From NCBI GenBank assembly GCA_041687015.1, contig JAWLCT010000023.1, positions 1 to 47,936 of the forward strand: DNA of 47,936 nucleotides, given 5' to 3'. Shown piece by piece: positions 32,565 to 40,242 of the stretch (positions within the stretch are counted from its first letter, which is position 1; each line of letters opens with the position of its first letter). The notes beneath the pieces are model-generated. The model was given only the letters and a program-made list of their open reading frames with translations, was not told where the DNA came from and ran no database searches. The stretch comes from JALOAT01 sp041687015. GTDB lineage: Bacteria; Pseudomonadota; Gammaproteobacteria; Thiohalomonadales; Thiohalomonadaceae. Position numbers and translations under genes: made by a program.

Positions 32565-35432
32565 ATGCAATCGACTCCAGTCCAGGAGGTCAAAAAGACC
32601 ACCTGCTATATGTGCGCGTGCCGCTGCGGTATCCGCGTGCACTTGCGCGATGGCGAAGTACGCTACATCGACGGCAATCCCGATCATCCGCTGAACAAGG
32701 GGGTGATCTGCGCCAAGGGCTCTTCGGGCATCATGAAGCAGTACTCCCCGGCCCGCCTGACCCGCCCCCTGCGCCGCAAGCCCGGTTCCGAGCGCGGTGA
32801 TGCAGAGTTCGAGCCCATCTCCTGGGAAGAGGCATTCTCTACCCTGACGGAACGCCTCGGCAACCTGCGCGCCACCGACCCCAAGAAGTTCGCCCTGTTC
32901 ACCGGCCGTGACCAGATGCAGGCCCTCACCGGCCTGTTCGCCCGCCAGTTCGGTACCCCGAACTATGCGGCGCACGGTGGTTTCTGCTCGGTGAACATGG
33001 CCGCCGGCATGATCTACACCATCGGCGGCTCGTTCTGGGAATTCGGCGGTCCCGACCTGGAGCGCTCCAAGCTGTTCGTGATGATCGGCACCGCCGAGGA
33101 CCATCACTCCAACCCGCTCAAGGTCGCCCTGTCCCAGTTCAAGCGTGACGGCGGCCGCTTCATCTCCGTCAACCCGGTGCGCACCGGCTACTCGGCCATC
33201 GCCGACGAATGGGTGCCCATCCGTCCCGGCACCGACGGCGCCTTCCTGCTGGCGGTGATCCACGAGATCCTCGCCAAGGGCCTGTACGACCGCGACTTCC
33301 TGGTGCGTTACTCCAACGCCGGCCAGCTGGTGAACGTCAACGACCAGAGCGACGAGTTCGGCATGTTCGCGCGCGCCGAAGTGCCGCCCGCGGAAGGGTG
33401 CTACGACCCGCAGAACGCCCTGTGGTGGGACCGCAATACCAACAAGCCCGTGGTTACCCACACCCCGGGCGCCGACCCGTTCCTGCGCGGCGAATTCAAG
33501 CTGCACGACGGCACGGTGGTGAAGCCCGCCTTCCAGCTGCTGCAGGAGCGCGTGCAGGAATACACCCCGGAATGGGCCGAGCAGATCACCGGCATCCCCG
33601 CCGAGACCATCCGCCGCCTGGCGCACGAGATGGGTATCACGGCGCGCGATCACCGCATCGAGCTGCCCATCGCCTGGACCGACACCTGGGGCGTCGAGCA
33701 CGAGACCGTCACCGGCAATCCGGTCTCCTTCCACGCCATGCGCGGCCTGGCCGCCCACTCCAACGGCTTCCAGACCATCCGTGCCCTGGCCATCCTCATG
33801 TCCATCCTGGGCACCATCGATCGTCCGGGCGGTTTCCGTCACAAGGTGCCGTTCCCGCGTCCGATCCCGCCCTGCGCCCGGACGCCCAACAAGCCCGAAG
33901 CGGTGCAGCCCAACACGCCGCTGGCCGGTATGCCGTTGGGCTGGCCGGCCGATCCGGACGACCTGTTCGTGGACGAGCAGGGCAATCCGGTGCGTATCGA
34001 CAAGGGCTTCTCCTGGGAATACCCGCTGTCTGTGCACGGCCTGATGCACAACGTGATCACCAACGCGTGGCGCGGCGACCCCTACAAGATCGACACCTTG
34101 CTCATTTTCATGGCGAACATGGCGTGGAACTCCACCATGAACACGTCGGAAGTGCGCAAGATGCTCAACGACAAGGACGAGGACGGCGAATACAAGATCC
34201 CGTTCATCGTGGTGGCCGATGCCTTCCAGTCGGAGATGACGGCCTACGCCGATCTCATCCTGCCGGATACCACGTATCTGGAGCGTCACGACGTCATGTC
34301 CATCCTGGACCGCCCGATCTCCGAGTTCGACGGCCCGGTGGATTCCGTACGTGTCCCCGTGGTGCCGCCGCTGGGCGAGTGCAAGCCGTTCCAGGACGTG
34401 ATCATCGAGTTGGGCTCGCGCCTGAAACTGCCGGCGTTCACCACGCCCAACGGTGAGCGCAAGTATCGCGACTACCCCGATTTCATCGTCAATTACGAGA
34501 CCGAGCCGGGTTCCGGTATCGGCTTCCTCGCGGGTTGGCGCGGCAAGGGCGGCGAAAAGCAGATGCGCGGCGAGCCGAACCCGAAGCAGTGGGAGATGTA
34601 CGCCAAGAACAACTGCGTGTTCCACCACGAGCTGCCCAAGAGCTACCAGTACATGCGTAACTGGAACGAGGGCTATCTCGAGTGGTCGCAGCGCAACCGC
34701 ATCACGCGCTATGCCGAACCGATCCTGATCCACATCTATTCGGAAGTGCTGCAGAAGTTCCGTGCGGCGGCGCAGGGTCGCGGCATCAGCCGCAAGCCAC
34801 CTGCGCATCTGGCCAAGCGCGTCGAGACCTATTTCGATCCGCTGCCGTTCTTCTACGACCCGCTCGAATGCCAGGTGTCGGACAAGCACAAGTACCCGCT
34901 GGCGGCGATCACGCAACGTCCCATGGCCATGTACCACTCCTGGGACTCGCAGAACGCCTGGCTGCGCCAGATCCACGCTCACAACCTGCTGTACGTGAAC
35001 ACCCAGACCGCGCTGGCCGCGGGCATCCAGGACGAAGACTGGATCTGGGTGGAGAGCCAGTGGGGCAAGGTGCGCTGCATGGCCAAGCATTCCGAGGCCG
35101 TGGAGCCCGGCACCGTGTGGACCTGGAACGCCATCGGCAAGGCCGCGGGCGCCTGGAATCTCACGCCGGACGCCAACGAGTCGCAGAAGGGCTTCTTGCT
35201 CAACCACCTCATCTCCGAGGAACTGCCGAGCAGCGGCGGGGCGCGCGTTTCCAACTCCGATCCCATCACGGGGCAGGCGGCGTGGTATGACGTGCGGGTG
35301 CGCATCTACAAGGCCGAAGACGGTGAGGAATTCACCTCGCCCCAGTTCGCGCCCATGAAGCCCTACCCGGGCCAGCCCGAACGCAACAAGGTCTGGAACT
35401 ACTTCGCCGGTAAGGTGAAGAAGAAGGCCTGA
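32565..35432 (+). CDS. soeA: Sulfite dehydrogenase SoeA, molybdopterin catalytic subunit
   Basis: SoeA oxidises sulfite to sulfate on the cytoplasmic side of the membrane, passing electrons to SoeB. The 955 residues form a DMSO-reductase-family molybdoenzyme. The 4Fe-4S ligands are C14, C17, C21 and C49 (CYMCACRCG...GVICAKG), and the probable Mo ligand is C141 in AHGGFCSVN, as in the polysulfide/thiosulfate reductase branch. There is no Tat signal, which separates SoeA from periplasmic PsrA/PhsA and agrees with cytoplasmic SoeA of Allochromatium. No strong ribosome site is seen. A REP element separates it from soeB. Confidence 0.92.
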   Translation: MQSTPVQEVKKTTCYMCACRCGIRVHLRDGEVRYIDGNPDHPLNKGVICAKGSSGIMKQYSPARLTRPLRRKPGSERGDAEFEPISWEEAFSTLTERLGNLRATDPKKFALFTGRDQMQALTGLFARQFGTPNYAAHGGFCSVNMAAGMIYTIGGSFWEFGGPDLERSKLFVMIGTAEDHHSNPLKVALSQFKRDGGRFISVNPVRTGYSAIADEWVPIRPGTDGAFLLAVIHEILAKGLYDRDFLVRYSNAGQLVNVNDQSDEFGMFARAEVPPAEGCYDPQNALWWDRNTNKPVVTHTPGADPFLRGEFKLHDGTVVKPAFQLLQERVQEYTPEWAEQITGIPAETIRRLAHEMGITARDHRIELPIAWTDTWGVEHETVTGNPVSFHAMRGLAAHSNGFQTIRALAILMSILGTIDRPGGFRHKVPFPRPIPPCARTPNKPEAVQPNTPLAGMPLGWPADPDDLFVDEQGNPVRIDKGFSWEYPLSVHGLMHNVITNAWRGDPYKIDTLLIFMANMAWNSTMNTSEVRKMLNDKDEDGEYKIPFIVVADAFQSEMTAYADLILPDTTYLERHDVMSILDRPISEFDGPVDSVRVPVVPPLGECKPFQDVIIELGSRLKLPAFTTPNGERKYRDYPDFIVNYETEPGSGIGFLAGWRGKGGEKQMRGEPNPKQWEMYAKNNCVFHHELPKSYQYMRNWNEGYLEWSQRNRITRYAEPILIHIYSEVLQKFRAAAQGRGISRKPPAHLAKRVETYFDPLPFFYDPLECQVSDKHKYPLAAITQRPMAMYHSWDSQNAWLRQIHAHNLLYVNTQTALAAGIQDEDWIWVESQWGKVRCMAKHSEAVEPGTVWTWNAIGKAAGAWNLTPDANESQKGFLLNHLISEELPSSGGARVSNSDPITGQAAWYDVRVRIYKAEDGEEFTSPQFAPMKPYPGQPERNKVWNYFAGKVKKKA

Positions 35433-35441
35433 GAGAGGTAG

Positions 35442-35572
35442 CCGCGGAGATCACCGGAACGATTCACTACCTGTAGGAGCGGCCTAAGGCCGCGATTCTT
35501 CGACCGAAGGCAATCGCGGCCTTAGCACCCTTCGGGCATAAAGCCGCTCCTACAGGGACCGGTGCCCTGCGG
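35442..35572. repeat. Degenerate inverted-repeat element 8 with nested REP pair, between soeA and soeB
   Basis: The inner part is clear: TGTAGGAGCGGCCTAAGGCC from 35472 and its mirror ending GGCCGCTCCTACA-like at 35557 (with an ATAAA-containing insertion at 35524-35541). The outer arms CCGCGGAGATCACCGG (35442-35457) and CCGGTGCCCTGCGG (35559-35572) are a poor match, so membership of the nested class is tentative. It lies within the soe operon. Confidence 0.6.
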
Positions 35573-35594
35573 CAACAAAAAAGGTTTCGAGAAA

Positions 35595-36326
35595 ATGACC
35601 CAGCTAGCCTTAGTTATCGACCTGAACGTGTGCGTCGGCTGTCATGCCTGCGTGACCAACTGCAAGGAGTGGAACACCTCCGGCAGTGCCGGTCCCATGG
35701 TGGATCAAAACCCGTACGGCAAGGACCCGACCGGCACATTCTTCAACCGCGTGCAGACCTTCGAAGTGGGCGAATTCCCGCTCACCGAGACCGTGCACTT
35801 CCCCAAGTCCTGCCTGCATTGCGAAGAACCGCCCTGCGTGCCGGTGTGCCCCACGGGTGCATCGTACAAGCGCAAGGAAGACGGCATCGTGCTGGTCGAC
35901 TACGACAAGTGCATCGGCTGCAAGTATTGCTCCTGGGCCTGCCCTTACGGCGTCCGTGAGTTCGACGAGCAGCAGAAGATCATGAAGAAGTGCACCCTGT
36001 GCGTGGACCGCATTTACGACACCAGCATGACCGACGAGGAACGTCGTCCCGCCTGCGTGCGTGCCTGCCCGGCCGGTGCGCGTCTGTTCGGTGACGTTCA
36101 CGATCCGGAATCGGAAGTGTCGTTGGCCATCCGCGAGAACGGCGGTTACCAGTTGATGCCCGAATGGGGCACCAACCCGGCCAACCACTACCTTCCGCGG
36201 CACAAGGTCAAGATGCACATCCGCGAGGACGAGATCGAGCGCGCCGCCAACCCGCTCAAGATCGACAGCAAACTGCCCAAGCCGGACGCCACTGAGCCTT
36301 CGCTCGACGACGCGTCCAGCTTCTAA
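35595..36326 (+). CDS. soeB: Sulfite dehydrogenase SoeB, iron-sulfur subunit
   Basis: The 243-residue protein relays electrons from SoeA to the membrane subunit. It has four ferredoxin-type cysteine groups, as in DmsB/PsrB: CVGCHACVTNCKEW near residue 13, CLHCEEPPCVPVCPTGA near 75, CIGCKYCSWACPYG near 107 and CTLCVDRIY...CVRACPAGA near 133-160. There is no signal peptide, consistent with a cytoplasmic location. The ATG at 35595 follows AAGG; an ATG 33 bases upstream adds residues from the repeat-proximal spacer. It is 17 bases before soeC. Confidence 0.94.
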   Translation: MTQLALVIDLNVCVGCHACVTNCKEWNTSGSAGPMVDQNPYGKDPTGTFFNRVQTFEVGEFPLTETVHFPKSCLHCEEPPCVPVCPTGASYKRKEDGIVLVDYDKCIGCKYCSWACPYGVREFDEQQKIMKKCTLCVDRIYDTSMTDEERRPACVRACPAGARLFGDVHDPESEVSLAIRENGGYQLMPEWGTNPANHYLPRHKVKMHIREDEIERAANPLKIDSKLPKPDATEPSLDDASSF

Positions 36327-36343
36327 CAGTACGGAACGAACCA

Positions 36344-37321
36344 ATGCATCCAGCATTCTCTGTCATTTTTCTAACCACCCTCATCGGCGTAGGCCAGGGC
36401 TTGTTCCTGGCCTTGTTTACCGTCGAATCGCACGTGGCCTTTGCACTGATCCCCGAGCAGTCTCACGCGTTCTATGCCTACGGCAGCGTGCTGTCGCTGG
36501 CGTTTCTCGCGGCGGGTCTGGTGGCCTCGTTCTGGCATCTCGGTCGTCCGGAACGCGCCTGGCGCGCCGCCACCCGCTGGCGGACCTCCTGGCTCTCCCG
36601 CGAGGTGATCGTGCTGCCTGCGTTCATGGGCGTCGTGTTCCTCTACGGACTGGCCCACATGTTCAGCTACAGCCCTGTGGTGGGTGCGCTGCCCGGTGGT
36701 GTCCCCGTCACGCTTACGGACGTGATCGGTTCCATCGGCACCATTCTCGCCTTCCTGCTCTTCGTGAGCACCGGCATGATCTACGCCTGCCTGCGCTTCC
36801 TGCGTGAATGGAATTCGCCGCTGACGGTGATCAACTACATCCTGCTGGGTTGGTCGTCGGGCTTCACCTTCGCCACCCTGTACGCCGCCTATGCCGCACC
36901 GCATCTGGTGCCGTTCATGGCCGGTTGGGCGGTGATCCTGACGTTGCTTGCCCTCATCAGCCGCAGTGCTTCGCTGTTCCGCAACGCGCGCCTGAAGCCC
37001 AAGTCCACCCTGCAGACCGCGCTGGGCATCAAGCATCCGAAGATCGTGCAGAAGACCCAGGGCTTCATGGGCGGCTCGTTCAACACCCGCGAGTTCTTCC
37101 ACGGTGCCAAGCCGGCCATGCTGCGCTCGATCAAGTGGTTCTTCATCATTGCGGTGTTCCTGCTGCCCCTGTTCCTGCTCAGCGCCGGATTGTCGGGCCG
37201 CACCAGCGGTGTTCTGCTGGCCGCGTTTGTGATCCAGTACGTGGGTCTGCTCGCCGAGCGCTGGTTCTTCTTCGCTCAGGCGAACCATCCGCAGAACCTC
37301 TACTACCAGTCGGTGGCATAA
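36344..37321 (+). CDS. soeC: Sulfite dehydrogenase SoeC, membrane anchor
   Basis: The 325-residue protein is a DmsC/NrfD-like integral membrane subunit with about eight hydrophobic helices. The first begins at residue 3 (FSVIFLTTLIGVGQGLFLALF, in pieces) and the last ends in VIQYVGLLAERWFFF. It anchors SoeAB to the inner face of the membrane and hands electrons to quinone, making SoeABC a sulfite:quinone oxidoreductase. The conserved FWHLGRPERAWRA loop is typical of DmsC relatives. A strong terminator follows 32 bases after the stop. Confidence 0.92.
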   Translation: MHPAFSVIFLTTLIGVGQGLFLALFTVESHVAFALIPEQSHAFYAYGSVLSLAFLAAGLVASFWHLGRPERAWRAATRWRTSWLSREVIVLPAFMGVVFLYGLAHMFSYSPVVGALPGGVPVTLTDVIGSIGTILAFLLFVSTGMIYACLRFLREWNSPLTVINYILLGWSSGFTFATLYAAYAAPHLVPFMAGWAVILTLLALISRSASLFRNARLKPKSTLQTALGIKHPKIVQKTQGFMGGSFNTREFFHGAKPAMLRSIKWFFIIAVFLLPLFLLSAGLSGRTSGVLLAAFVIQYVGLLAERWFFFAQANHPQNLYYQSVA

Positions 37322-37353
37322 TCGACCGGCTTAGCTCAAGGCAGCAGGAAAAA

Positions 37354-37383
37354 GCCCCGCGAAGATTGCGGGGCTTTTTTTTT
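37354..37383 (+). terminator. Rho-independent terminator of soeABC
   Basis: GCCCCGC (37354-37360) pairs with GCGGGGC (37368-37374) around GAAGATT, preceded by five A and followed by nine T (37375-37383). The A run allows the stem to extend through A-T pairs. Confidence 0.95.
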
Positions 37384-37784
37384 GAATCAGTGCAGTTGTC
37401 GGTGCGTTCAGGCAACGATGTTCGTCGGCGGTTTGCGTGTTAACGAAAACAACCTCGACGTCATGCGCTGCACCATCGTGGCCGTTGGATCTGAAAAGGT
37501 GAACACCCGCAGCGTTCCCGGCTGTTTCAATCGAGCGAACGTGCTCACTTTTCGATCACGAACATTGTGAAAAAACTTCATCGATTTTGTGAGTGAAAAC
37601 GTCTGCGCCTGTGCTTGGACCTTTCGCCACACCACTTTGTCTAACAACGCCGGTGCCCGTTGAATTCGGCGCAAGGAGAGGCGTGACGAAGGCAGGGGCG
37701 GTTATGTGAGCCAGTCGGCTGTGCCCGGGGAGAGCGGCATCCAAAATCACGCCGACTGACAACAAGCCACGAGCGAACGTCATT
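37384..37784. other. Long untranslated region before the retropepsin-like gene
   Basis: About 400 bases without a convincing gene. The first half is AT-richer. The second half, about 37660-37745, is purine-rich and GC-rich with possible stem segments (GGCGCAAGGAGAGGCGTG and following), which could be a structured leader. It does not match a riboswitch class I can name. No ribosome site of strength precedes the ATG at 37785. Confidence 0.4.
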
Positions 37785-38303
37785 ATGAAGAAATACCTGT
37801 TGCCGATTGTTTTTGCGACTGCGTGCATGGGGGGTGCCGCGGTTGCAGGCGCCGCCGAGTTCAACGCAACCGTGCCAATGAAAGCCAAAGGTGCCGCCAC
37901 GTTCTATGTGCCCGGCCACATCGACGGGTTGGGGCCTGTCGAGATGATGGTCGACACGGGCTCGGGCTACATGACCATCAACGAGGTGGCACTGCGCGAA
38001 CTCAAGCGCAACAACCATGCGACCTACGTGCGCGACTTGCGCGGGGTGCTGGCCAACGGCAGCGAAATGATCGTGCCGGTGTACAAGCTGAAGGGCATCA
38101 ACATCGGCGGGAGTTGTCGCATCGATGATGTCGAAGCGGCGGTGTTTCCCGGCAAAACGCGCTTCATCCTCGGGCTGTCGGTGCTGCAGCGCGCCGCGCC
38201 TTTCATTTTCTCCATGAACCCGGCATCGCTGGTGCTCAGCCATTGCGGTGAATCACCAGCCGATCGTGTGGCCACCACCGTCCCCGCCGCCACGACCAAG
38301 TGA
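37785..38303 (+). CDS. Secreted retropepsin-like aspartic protease-family protein
   Basis: The 172-residue product starts with a clear signal peptide (MKKYLLPIVFATAC...AGAAE, cleavage near 24). The mature part is a single retropepsin-like domain with the active-site motif MVDTGSGYMTI near residue 49 and the later hydrophobic-hydrophobic-G segment FILGLSVLQR near 127. Such clan AA proteins act as homodimers. Bacterial members are poorly characterised, and protease activity or a binding role cannot be told from sequence. The gene stands alone, convergent with the EF-hand gene. Confidence 0.75.
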   Translation: MKKYLLPIVFATACMGGAAVAGAAEFNATVPMKAKGAATFYVPGHIDGLGPVEMMVDTGSGYMTINEVALRELKRNNHATYVRDLRGVLANGSEMIVPVYKLKGINIGGSCRIDDVEAAVFPGKTRFILGLSVLQRAAPFIFSMNPASLVLSHCGESPADRVATTVPAATTK

Positions 38304-38306
38304 CAC

Positions 38307-38343
38307 ATGAGGCCTGCCCGCGCAGGCGGGCAGGCTGCCTCAT
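38307..38343. terminator. Convergent hairpin between the retropepsin-like and EF-hand genes
   Basis: ATGAGG-CCTGCCCGC (38307-38321) pairs with GCGGGCAGG (38326-38334) and, after a three-base bulge, CCTCAT (38338-38343). It is 4-12 bases from both stops, so it may stop transcription from either side, though no T run is present. Confidence 0.55.
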
Positions 38344-38355
38344 GCGCGCGTGGGC

Positions 38356-39207
38356 TCACATCCCTGAGCCACCGCCCATGCCCCCACCGGTGTCACCACC
38401 CATGCCACCGCCGGTATCGCCACCCATACCAGGCTGATCCATCGCACCGGGCTGATCCATGGTGCCGCCGGGCGGAGCGCTGGGCTGCGTGCCCATCTGC
38501 GATTCGAAGGCACTGAACTCAGCCTGATCGAGATTGCCGTCCTGGTTGCTGTCCACTGAAGCGAACTGATCGGACAGCGTCGGATCGGCACTGGCCTCAT
38601 CCTGACTGATCATGCCGTCAGCGTTGGTATCCAGATCATTGAACGACATGCCGGCGCTCGGGCCACCCATGGTGCCGCCGGTCGCACCGCCGCCCATGGC
38701 GCCGCCACTCATCTGGGATTCGAATGCGCTGAACTCCGACTGGTCGATAATGCCGTCCTGATTGGCGTCGGCATCGCTCCAGTTCTGACTGAGCACTGTC
38801 GACTGCGCGGCTTCATCCTGGCTCACCACGCCGTCCGCATTGGCGTCGAGTTCGGTGAAACTCTTGTCGAGGCCACCCGCGGCCGCACCGCCGCCCGCGG
38901 CGGCGCCACCACCCGCGGCGAGCGTATCTTCGAAGGCGCTGAATTCGGATTGATCGAGGCTGCCATCCTGATTCGCATCCGCACTGCTCCAGTTCTCATT
39001 CAGCACGGGGGACTGAGCGGCCTCATCCTGGCTGATCATGCCGTCCGCGTTCATGTCGAGTTCGGAGAAGCTCATATCCATGCCGCCGCCCTGCATGGCA
39101 CCGGTATCACCACTCATGGAACCGGACTGGCCTTGGGCGAAAGCACTACCCGCGGCCAGGGCCATGGAGGCCGTGAGTACTGCGATCGCGATAGGCGTCT
39201 TCTTCAT
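38356..39207 (-). CDS. Secreted protein with six EF-hand calcium motifs
   Basis: The 283-residue protein has a signal peptide (MKKTPIAIAVLTASMALAAGSAFAQ in pieces, cleavage near 24). The mature part is three tandem units of about 75 residues, each a pair of EF-hand loops: DMNADGMISQDE, DANQDGSLDQSE, DANADGVVSQDE, DANQDGIIDQSE, DTNADGMISQDE and DSNQDGNLDQAE. All keep the D/D-N/D/G/E calcium-ligand pattern. Gly/Ala/Met-rich linkers separate the units, and the tail is a Gly-rich GMGGDTGGGMGG repeat. Starting at 39207 uses an AAGGAGGA ribosome site; a longer upstream frame lacks one. Probably a periplasmic or surface calcium binder. Confidence 0.85.
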   Translation of the reverse strand: MKKTPIAIAVLTASMALAAGSAFAQGQSGSMSGDTGAMQGGGMDMSFSELDMNADGMISQDEAAQSPVLNENWSSADANQDGSLDQSEFSAFEDTLAAGGGAAAGGGAAAGGLDKSFTELDANADGVVSQDEAAQSTVLSQNWSDADANQDGIIDQSEFSAFESQMSGGAMGGGATGGTMGGPSAGMSFNDLDTNADGMISQDEASADPTLSDQFASVDSNQDGNLDQAEFSAFESQMGTQPSAPPGGTMDQPGAMDQPGMGGDTGGGMGGDTGGGMGGGSGM

Positions 39208-39404
39208 GGGATCCTCCTTGCGTGTTTGAAACTGGATGCGGGTTTTGCCCGCAACCGCGTTCCGGCCCCCAATGTTTAGCCCGTCTCTCCGGCAGGATGC
39301 GCGGAGAACTCGTGAAAACAACCGGTAAACGTATTGGGATTTTCTAAAGAAACCGTGGCCCGAATGCCCGTGGGAGGGATTTCGCGCACACGTGAAAAAG
39401 AAAA

Positions 39405-39431
39405 CGCCGTCGGCCAGACGGCACGACGGCG
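39405..39431 (-). terminator. Terminator after the ABM-like gene
   Basis: CGCCGTC (39405-39411) pairs with GACGGCG (39425-39431) around a 13-base loop that can itself pair partly. On the minus strand it is followed by TTTTCTTTTTC, and it lies about 30 bases after the ABM-like stop at 39460. Confidence 0.75.
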
Positions 39432-39459
39432 CTTTCTCTGTGGGTGTGACGCGAAAAGT

Positions 39460-39915
39460 TTAGGCCACGTGGCGCGCTTTTGCTTCCTTCGCGGCCTTCG
39501 CTTCCTCGGGGTTGTAGGCGGCGCCGGACCAGAGCATTTCGTAGGCGATCTCTTCGTTGCCGTTTTCGCAAAGCGCCAGCACGTCCTTGAACAGGGGCTG
39601 GAAGGTTTCCGAACGGTGCGAGGCCTCGTGCTCTGCGAAAGACCGCCAGAACGTGACGATCAACGCCTCCCGGCCTTCGAGGGGACTGGTCACCGCCTGT
39701 CCCACGGTAGAACCCTCGTTGGAGATCATGCCGCTGTTGAGAGACACGAAGCCACCGACAAACCCGGTCTCCGAGTGGTAGGTCTTCACGTTCTCGCACA
39801 ACAGCGCGACCCGTTCCTGCAGGTCATCCACGCTATAGCCGTCTTTGAGAATGACGCGATTGACGGTCACGACCCCGTCATGAGGAAAGTTGTTGATGAG
39901 ATTGCCTGCCATCAT
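39460..39915 (-). CDS. Antibiotic biosynthesis monooxygenase-like (dimeric alpha/beta barrel) protein
   Basis: The 151-residue soluble protein resembles ABM-fold proteins: a first strand VVTVNRVILKDG, a helix SVDDLQERVALLCENVKTYHSE, a middle strand GREALIVTFWRSFAEHEASHRSE near residue 82, and a C-terminal helix. The C-terminus AKAAKEAKARHVA is lysine-rich. Members include small monooxygenases, haem-degrading enzymes and many of unknown role; the substrate here is unknown. GGAGGTGC precedes the start. It has its own promoter with an operator-like dyad and its own terminator, so it is separately regulated. Confidence 0.65.
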   Translation of the reverse strand: MMAGNLINNFPHDGVVTVNRVILKDGYSVDDLQERVALLCENVKTYHSETGFVGGFVSLNSGMISNEGSTVGQAVTSPLEGREALIVTFWRSFAEHEASHRSETFQPLFKDVLALCENGNEEIAYEMLWSGAAYNPEEAKAAKEAKARHVA

Positions 39916-39971
39916 GCACCTCCGTTGTCGCCTTGGTGCGGCGCATTGTCCGCATCGATGTCCCGTAGCGT

Positions 39972-39995
39972 ATTAGCATTGGGTTATTTGCTAAT
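39972..39995. promoter_or_regulatory. Operator-like dyad at the ABM-like promoter
   Basis: ATTAGCA (39972-39978) and TGCTAAT (39989-39995) form a perfect 7+7 dyad with a 10-base spacer. It covers the predicted start point and part of the -10 box, the position of a classical repressor site. The size and AT content resemble sites of ArsR- or Rrf2-type dimers; the actual regulator is unknown. Confidence 0.6.
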
Positions 39996-40020
39996 GTAAT
40001 AGCCCGATAAAAATGGTCAA
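39993..40020 (-). promoter_or_regulatory. Promoter of the ABM-like gene
   Basis: On the minus strand TTGACC (40020-40015) and TACATT (39998-39993) are 16 bases apart, with 5 of 6 and 4 of 6 consensus matches. The start would be near 39987, leaving an untranslated leader of about 70 bases before the ATG at 39915. Confidence 0.6.
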
Positions 40021-40133
40021 GTATTCCCTTTGGGCGGGTCCCCTTTTATTCCTTTCGGGGGACCCCCTCCTGCAAACGCACGCGGGCTCGTTCCGAGGCA
40101 GGAACATGGGTCGAGAGGAAGGGAGGGCGTTGC

Positions 40134-40199
40134 AACGTCACCCGGCGAAAGCCGGGTGACGTTGACGGACGAAGATGGATTCCGGCTTTGCGCCGGAAT
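40134..40199. repeat. Two adjacent hairpin repeats downstream of degQ
   Basis: AACGTCACCCGGC (40134-40146) and its complement (40151-40163) form a perfect 13-base stem with GAAA loop. ATTCCGGC (40179-40186) and GCCGGAAT (40192-40199) form a second stem. The second belongs to the widespread 'ATTCCGGC...GCCGGAATGACG' bacterial repeat type. The rest of the 327-base gap (39916-40242) is the ABM promoter region and otherwise featureless. Confidence 0.8.
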
Positions 40200-40242
40200 G
40201 ACGTTCAGGCAGGCCGTTCAAACACGGAGCCAGGCGCCGTCG

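Noticed and set aside
32538..35207. 889-residue open frame antisense to soeA
   Set aside because: It is the mirror of a high-GC gene with strong codon bias. It has His/Gly/Val-rich low-information sequence, no ribosome site and no recognisable domain. SoeA on the plus strand has clear motifs.
32565..37321. Polysulfide or thiosulfate reductase (PsrABC/PhsABC) for the molybdoenzyme operon
   Set aside because: The catalytic subunit lacks a Tat signal and the locus lies with oxidative apr/sat genes, so cytoplasmic SoeABC fits better. A periplasmic reductase would need the signal.
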